Below are positions 59,686-64,000 of a stretch of DNA of 64,000 bases, one piece after another. Position 1 is the stretch's first letter. The number at the start of each line of letters is the position of its first letter. Below the pieces are notes generated by a model, which made no database searches, was not told where the DNA came from, and worked only from the letters and a program-made list of their open reading frames with translations. Both the position numbers and the translations under genes were made by a program. Source of the DNA: Psychrobacillus sp044762655 (lineage in GTDB: Bacteria > Bacillota > Bacilli > Bacillales_A > Planococcaceae); the NCBI RefSeq assembly GCF_044762655.1, contig NZ_JBIWER010000005.1, forward strand, positions 186,001 to 250,000, written 5' to 3'.

Positions 59686-62396
59686 TTCACAACCCCTACC
59701 TTTCTCGGTAATAATGTCGTCACTTGAATGACTGATGCATCTTCCCATACATATTGCATATTGTCATGACAGGTAAAATACAAAAGTTGGTGTTCTTTTT
59801 GTAACTCTGCCATTAATTGTACCACTTGTTTAAGTCTGACACGATCGAAATGTACAAATGGATCATCCAGGATAATTGGAAATGGCGCTTTGCTTTGCAA
59901 AGAAACAGCAAGTGCAAGTCTCAAGGAAATATAAGCCTGCTCTTTTGTTGCTTGGCTTAGCTCCGCTATTTTAAATCGCTGTCCAGTCGTTTTAACAGCT
60001 TCAAAGCTTCCCTCTGGAGATAGTATCATTTGTTCATATGAATTGTTTGTAAGCAGCTTAAAATAATGCTGGGCACTTTCTAATACTTCTGGAAGTCGCT
60101 CTTCTTTTAACTGTTTCATGATCTGCTTAATTGATTCCACAATTGCTTTTTGAGCAGCCCATTTTTTCACGAGTTCATGTAGTTCTGTTTTTTTCTGTTC
60201 GAGTAATTGTAATTGCTCGCTTTGCTCTTCATCTTCTAATAATTTCTTTGTTTGATAGATCAGTGATGCTTTTTCCTCATTATTATCATGTCTTTGCTTT
60301 TGTAAGTGAACTAGCTTTTCCTTACACTCGTCCTCAAATACATCATCAAAATCATTCAGATTTATTTGTTTTCCAGCTAACTGCATGTGAATATGGTGTA
60401 GTTCCTTTTCAAGCTCCACTTTTTGTTCATTGATAGAATTTGCTGAATAATAATCGCTTTCTATATCTACATTTGCCTCACGAAACAAAATTTGGATTTG
60501 TTCGGTATAGGAATGTTGAAGTAACAATAGTTCATGAAGCTTATTTTGGTGCTCGTAAATTCTTGCCTCTTTATATTGCACGTCTTCAGATTTTTTCTTC
60601 TCATCTAGGTAGAACTCTCTCAATTGGTGAAACAGCATATCTTCAGAAAGATTTTTAGGAGTTTTCTCCACAGCTTGTTTAAACAACTGCTGTATTCGCA
60701 TACGGACTTCATAAAGCTTAGTTTCCATCTGGTCAAGCTCTATTTGCTGTTCCTGAATTATGCGTAGACGCTTAAATAATTCAGGTAATAGACTTGGTGA
60801 TAATTGTTCACTAATATGATAGCTATTTAAAAACTCGTTTACTTGTTTTGATATATCTGTCTTCTTACTTTCTAACTCACCTATTTCTTGCTTCAATATA
60901 GAAATATTTTGTTGTAATGACTCCTGTTCCTTTTTCAATAAATCGACATATGTTTGAACATCATTCGATTGGTGCCATGTTTTCATCATCTGGGTAAAGC
61001 CTGCATATACAATTCCACTAATGACAATAGCTGTAAGGGCAACCATCCAATTCGATTGCGTAAAGCCTATGATTATCCCAACAAGGACAATGGCTGCAAT
61101 GATAGCGTACATTATCCCATTCGCTTTTTGGTTAGCAGATGATTTATTTGCTCGTTTGGTCTCTCTCACTCTTTGTTGTTGCTGAAGGAGATCCTGTTCC
61201 TTCATTTGTAATAATCGTTTTTCCTGTTGCAGTTCGAGCTCCAAGTTTCTTTCTGTTTGAAGAATCGTAACTAGTTTGTCCTCTTGCTGGATTGAAACAT
61301 CTGCTTGGACAATATGCGCCAAGCTTTTTTCCCAGTCAACTCCGACTAATGCCAACTGTTGCATTTGGTTCTGAAGTGTTTTACTTTGTTCCTCTTCTAT
61401 TTGTATTCGTTTGGAACGAAGCTGATGCCATTCTGTTTCTCGATTTAGAAAGGACTGTAATTCTTCTAATTGCTGTGGGGTTAAGATAGTTGCATGGATT
61501 GTTAACAAATCCAATTCTTTTTTCAACTGCTCCATTTCTACATCATTACGATTCAATTTGTCTTTTATTAATTCAAATCGACGGATACCATCTGAGGGGA
61601 AGAGCTGGTGCTTTATTAAGTCTAGCTCCTGATTTAACTTAGTTTCTTTTTCTTTCAATGGTTTCAGTTGTTTCCATTCCAAATATCGTTGTAACTGTGT
61701 AGAAATCTCTTTCTCTTGTTGATCTAGTTCCTCCACAATTGTTTCAAGCTCGTTAAGACGTTTAATGGAAGGTTCATATTTCTCTACTTCCTCAAGCTGA
61801 TGCTTATAGGTAGTCTCTAATTCACGTAGCTCTTCTATTTTTTGATTGATAAGAGGCTTTCTACCAGTTGGCTTAAATAGCTCGCCCATATCTTTTATAA
61901 ATTGATTTTCGACGACTGCTAATGTATCGATCCCAGTCGTTCCAGAGGATAATAATGTTCTCGTTAGCTCCTCTTCTGTCATCTTCTCGAAGCCCTGTAA
62001 CTGAAGCAATGAAAAAGAGAAAATTGCCTCAAAATCAGCCCGAGAGTACCCATGCAGAATTTTGGTCAGCTCCCTTTCTCCTCCTCTGCTTCCGTCAGGA
62101 AAGTATACCGTAACATCCCCGCTTGCCTTTCCTTTAACTCGTTCAATTGTTATAGATTGGCTCTCATGGTCGAAAATCTGGACACTCCCCCCGTATGTGG
62201 AACTGTTTTTAGGCTCATAGCGAAGTAATGGAGAATTTCGTTGTGGAAAACCAAATAAAATATGCAAAATAAATTGTTGGATAGTTGTTTTTCCTGCTTC
62301 ATTCTCACCGAAGAGCACATTGATACCGTTAATCAGATCAATTTCCACATTCTCGTGCTTCCCAAAGCCGTATATATGCAGTTTTGTTAGCTTCAA
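59682..62396 (-). CDS. yhaN: SbcC/Rad50-like ATPase YhaN
   Basis: A 904-residue SMC-type ATPase: Walker A GENEAGKTT (30-38), a long coiled-coil middle interrupted by two membrane helices (about 432-475, MYAIIAAIVLVGIIIGF and ALTAIVISGIVYAGF), and a C-terminal LSQATKEQ signature with Walker B FPIILDDPF. The membrane helices set YhaN apart from soluble SbcC. TTG start, overlapping the yhaO stop (TTGA), with GGGGGAG upstream. Likely forms a nuclease-ATPase pair with YhaO for DNA-end processing. Confidence 0.9.
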   Translation of the reverse strand: MKLTKLHIYGFGKHENVEIDLINGINVLFGENEAGKTTIQQFILHILFGFPQRNSPLLRYEPKNSSTYGGSVQIFDHESQSITIERVKGKASGDVTVYFPDGSRGGERELTKILHGYSRADFEAIFSFSLLQLQGFEKMTEEELTRTLLSSGTTGIDTLAVVENQFIKDMGELFKPTGRKPLINQKIEELRELETTYKHQLEEVEKYEPSIKRLNELETIVEELDQQEKEISTQLQRYLEWKQLKPLKEKETKLNQELDLIKHQLFPSDGIRRFELIKDKLNRNDVEMEQLKKELDLLTIHATILTPQQLEELQSFLNRETEWHQLRSKRIQIEEEQSKTLQNQMQQLALVGVDWEKSLAHIVQADVSIQQEDKLVTILQTERNLELELQQEKRLLQMKEQDLLQQQQRVRETKRANKSSANQKANGIMYAIIAAIVLVGIIIGFTQSNWMVALTAIVISGIVYAGFTQMMKTWHQSNDVQTYVDLLKKEQESLQQNISILKQEIGELESKKTDISKQVNEFLNSYHISEQLSPSLLPELFKRLRIIQEQQIELDQMETKLYEVRMRIQQLFKQAVEKTPKNLSEDMLFHQLREFYLDEKKKSEDVQYKEARIYEHQNKLHELLLLQHSYTEQIQILFREANVDIESDYYSANSINEQKVELEKELHHIHMQLAGKQINLNDFDDVFEDECKEKLVHLQKQRHDNNEEKASLIYQTKKLLEDEEQSEQLQLLEQKKTELHELVKKWAAQKAIVESIKQIMKQLKEERLPEVLESAQHYFKLLTNNSYEQMILSPEGSFEAVKTTGQRFKIAELSQATKEQAYISLRLALAVSLQSKAPFPIILDDPFVHFDRVRLKQVVQLMAELQKEHQLLYFTCHDNMQYVWEDASVIQVTTLLPRKVGVVK

Positions 62397-63604
62397 TTAT
62401 TACTCCCCCTCGCTAAAGCCTTTGAAACTATCAAATCTGCTTCTGTTAACACTTCCTCGATAAAGTCCTGGTCAATTGGCTTTAAATATCTACTCCCTTT
62501 AGGATGCTGATAAAGCTCTTTTAAAGCATGCTTCCATCCCGAAGTATCCCATTCATTTAAAGCAGATAGCAGCATAGTAGTTTCTGCGCTCTGCTCAATT
62601 GGAAATTCTATATGTAATTCTTTAATTATTAAAAAGTTGTTTGCTTGTTCTAGACTCTCTTGAATCAAAAATAGCCATTCATCTTTATTAGTCGACTGTA
62701 ATAGTTCAATCGTTTCTTCCGTTATTCCGTTTATTGTAAGCTCAATAATCGCTTTCCCTACTTTTTGACTATAGCTTATCAATTCCTTTTCAAGATGTGT
62801 AATTAATTCATTGGCGTGAATCATCCCAGCACACTCTATCGAAAGCTCATCATAAATAAAAGCAGCTGAGGGGACAAATTGAAGCTCTGCCTGATTGTTA
62901 ACTAACGATACTTCATAAAACCCTTTTACGCCTCTTTCGTTACGATGCCTGCTTTGGGTATTTCCTGGATAAACAATTGGCGGGTCTGAATGAATAATTT
63001 GGCGTTTATGTATATGACCGAGCGCCCAATATTGATAGCCTTTTGCTAGTAAATCATTTTTTCTAAATGGCGCATACACATCATGATCATTGTTTCCTTC
63101 TAAACTACCATGTAGCATCCCAATATGAATCTCATTGTGTTCTGCAATGGGATAATGGCTATACATAGGTTCTAAAATATGACGCTCTTTGTAACTAAAT
63201 CCTGTTATATTTACTTTTTCTTCGCTTATTATAAGTGTTTTAGTTTCTACTTTCTCACCGAATACATGAACATTTTCAGGTAGCTGAAAACGAACCCAAT
63301 TACCACTTAAGTGATCATGATTTCCATGGCAAATAAGCACTGGAATATTTTCTTCATGCAGAGCTTCCATTCCTTTTTGAAATAAATGCTGAGCACGAAG
63401 ACTACGATTTTCCCCATCATAAATATCACCGACTATTAAAACGAAGTCCGGTTTACTTTCAACTGCATAATTAATCATGTTTTGAAACGCTTGGAAAGTA
63501 CTCTCCCTTATATCTTTCCATCGATTTTCAGGAATAGAGGAGATACCTTTAAAGGGGCTGTCTAAATGTAAATCTGCCACATGTAGAAAACGTATTCTTG
63601 CCAT
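62393..63604 (-). CDS. yhaO: SbcD/Mre11-like metallophosphoesterase YhaO
   Basis: A 403-residue calcineurin-like phosphoesterase with all metal-binding blocks: HVADLHLDSPF (D11, H13), GDIYDGEN (about 59), CHGNHDH (about 91) and GHIHKRQ (about 205). It should be the nuclease partner of YhaN. Ribosome-binding site GAGGTG. First gene of yhaO-yhaN-yhaM; a LexA-like box 23 bases upstream suggests damage induction, which I recall being reported for the B. subtilis operon. Confidence 0.92.
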   Translation of the reverse strand: MARIRFLHVADLHLDSPFKGISSIPENRWKDIRESTFQAFQNMINYAVESKPDFVLIVGDIYDGENRSLRAQHLFQKGMEALHEENIPVLICHGNHDHLSGNWVRFQLPENVHVFGEKVETKTLIISEEKVNITGFSYKERHILEPMYSHYPIAEHNEIHIGMLHGSLEGNNDHDVYAPFRKNDLLAKGYQYWALGHIHKRQIIHSDPPIVYPGNTQSRHRNERGVKGFYEVSLVNNQAELQFVPSAAFIYDELSIECAGMIHANELITHLEKELISYSQKVGKAIIELTINGITEETIELLQSTNKDEWLFLIQESLEQANNFLIIKELHIEFPIEQSAETTMLLSALNEWDTSGWKHALKELYQHPKGSRYLKPIDQDFIEEVLTEADLIVSKALARGSNN

Positions 63605-63626
63605 TTAGTACACCTCATTCGAAAAT

Positions 63627-63640
63627 AGAATATTTGTTCT
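63627..63640. promoter_or_regulatory. LexA-like box upstream of yhaO
   Basis: Minus-strand AGAACAAATATTCT: the first half-site GAAC is perfect, the second is ATTC in place of GTTC, and the centre fits RNRY. Confidence 0.5.
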
Positions 63641-63794
63641 AATTTTACCATAATAGAAAGACTGTATACAACTAAATGCAGGTAGTAAATCATATTATTA
63701 TTTGCTGTCATTTTTACTAGATTAGAGATTACATTCAAAATAATATAATTTTTATGTATAATATATATAAGTATAATAAAGGGGTGTTTGATTG

Positions 63795-63980
63795 ATGAAA
63801 GCATACAAATTTACTGCATTTGAACCAACAGGGGAACTAATTTTAGAAGAAACTTGGGAGTATGAAAATGATGAGGAAGCAAAGCAAAAAGGGGAAGCAG
63901 TTATTGGAGAAAAAGGTTTTGCCAATAAAACACATCGTTTAGTAAACAGCTCTGGAAAACTAGTATTATTTCATGTATAG
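63795..63980 (+). CDS. yhzD: YhzD-family small protein
   Basis: A 61-residue soluble protein, divergent from yhaO. The KTHRLVNSSGKLVLFHV ending and the GELILEETWEYENDEEAK middle match YhzD. Function unknown. The ATG after AAAGGGGTG is preferred to a TTG one codon upstream. The stop is 20 bases before the window end. Confidence 0.8.
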   Translation: MKAYKFTAFEPTGELILEETWEYENDEEAKQKGEAVIGEKGFANKTHRLVNSSGKLVLFHV

Positions 63981-64000
63981 AATTAAAGGGACTTAAACCA

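Noticed and set aside
63562..63804. 80-codon minus-strand frame upstream of yhaO
   Set aside because: AT-rich, overlaps the yhaO start, the LexA-like box and the yhzD promoter region; no homology signal.
1..64000. tRNA, rRNA, CRISPR arrays, transposase genes, T-box or S-box leaders
   Set aside because: None could be recognised. The spacing of repeats does not fit a CRISPR, and no leader before the amino-acid or sulfur genes has the needed conserved boxes.

Overview
The window is low-GC chromosomal DNA from an endospore-forming member of the Bacillales. I would place it in the Planococcaceae/Bacillaceae border group (Psychrobacillus or Lysinibacillus type), from recalled gene content and not from a search. 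Proteins resemble Bacillus subtilis homologues throughout. Blocks of B. subtilis order survive: hprK-lgt-yvoD-ppaX, uvrB-uvrA, lcfB/lplJ/yhfH, yhgD-yhgE beside hemE-hemH and hmoB, ecsA-ecsB/hit/trpP/yhaH/hpr/prsA, and yhaO-yhaN-yhaM. I saw no tRNA, rRNA, CRISPR array or transposase gene.

Layout. 0-3 kb: carbon-regulation and lipoprotein operon (hprK, lgt, yvoD, ppaX on the minus strand) and a stand-alone amidase. 4-12 kb: yvlB, the excision-repair pair uvrB-uvrA behind a LexA-type box, an IDEAL-domain protein, a comK homologue and a small gene with its own LexA-type box. 12-19 kb: an EAL-HDOD signalling protein, enoyl-CoA hydratase, DMT transporters (one divergent from a LysR regulator) and a DUF2268 protein. 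19-26.6 kb: the sulfur operon yrrT-luxS-mccA-mccB, an SLC13-type permease with RCK_C domains, and GNAT-fetA-fetB. 26.7-30.1 kb: an amino-acid permease and an S9 peptidase.

30.1-35.3 kb is accessory. It holds an FtsW/RodA remnant, a RibD/DHFR-like gene, and a run of small same-strand genes (AlkZ-related, two-TM protein, Cys-rich membrane protein, NUDIX hydrolase, a broken nucleotide kinase). These are separated by copies of a short repeat and look like a decaying gene-cassette array. It is the best candidate here for an undescribed system.

35.3-41.5 kb: lcfB with a FadR-type box and a complete Bce-type antimicrobial-peptide sensing and detoxification module (bceR-S-A-B). 41.5-44 kb: a foreign, GC-rich gltS block sits between two copies (about 92% identical) of the 3' end of lplJ, so the integration history can be read from the sequence. 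44-58.4 kb: lplJ, yhfH, yhgE-yhgD with two operator-like palindromes, hemE-hemH without hemY, hmoB, ecsAB, hit, trpP with a clear TRAP site over its ribosome-binding site, yhaH, hpr, small membrane proteins and prsA. 58.5-64 kb: yhaO-yhaN-yhaM, translationally coupled behind a LexA-like box, and yhzD.

Two dispersed intergenic repeat families cross the window. One is a hairpin element whose arms change in a compensatory way (near 3.6, 12.0 and 58.6 kb). The other is a GC-rich repeat with one full copy (4.0 kb) and two internally deleted copies (45.4 and 55.4 kb). Functional themes are DNA damage (uvrAB, yhaONM and an unknown gene, all with LexA-like boxes), late protein export and processing (prsA, ecsAB, hpr, lgt), haem handling (hemEH, hmoB) and sulfur recycling.
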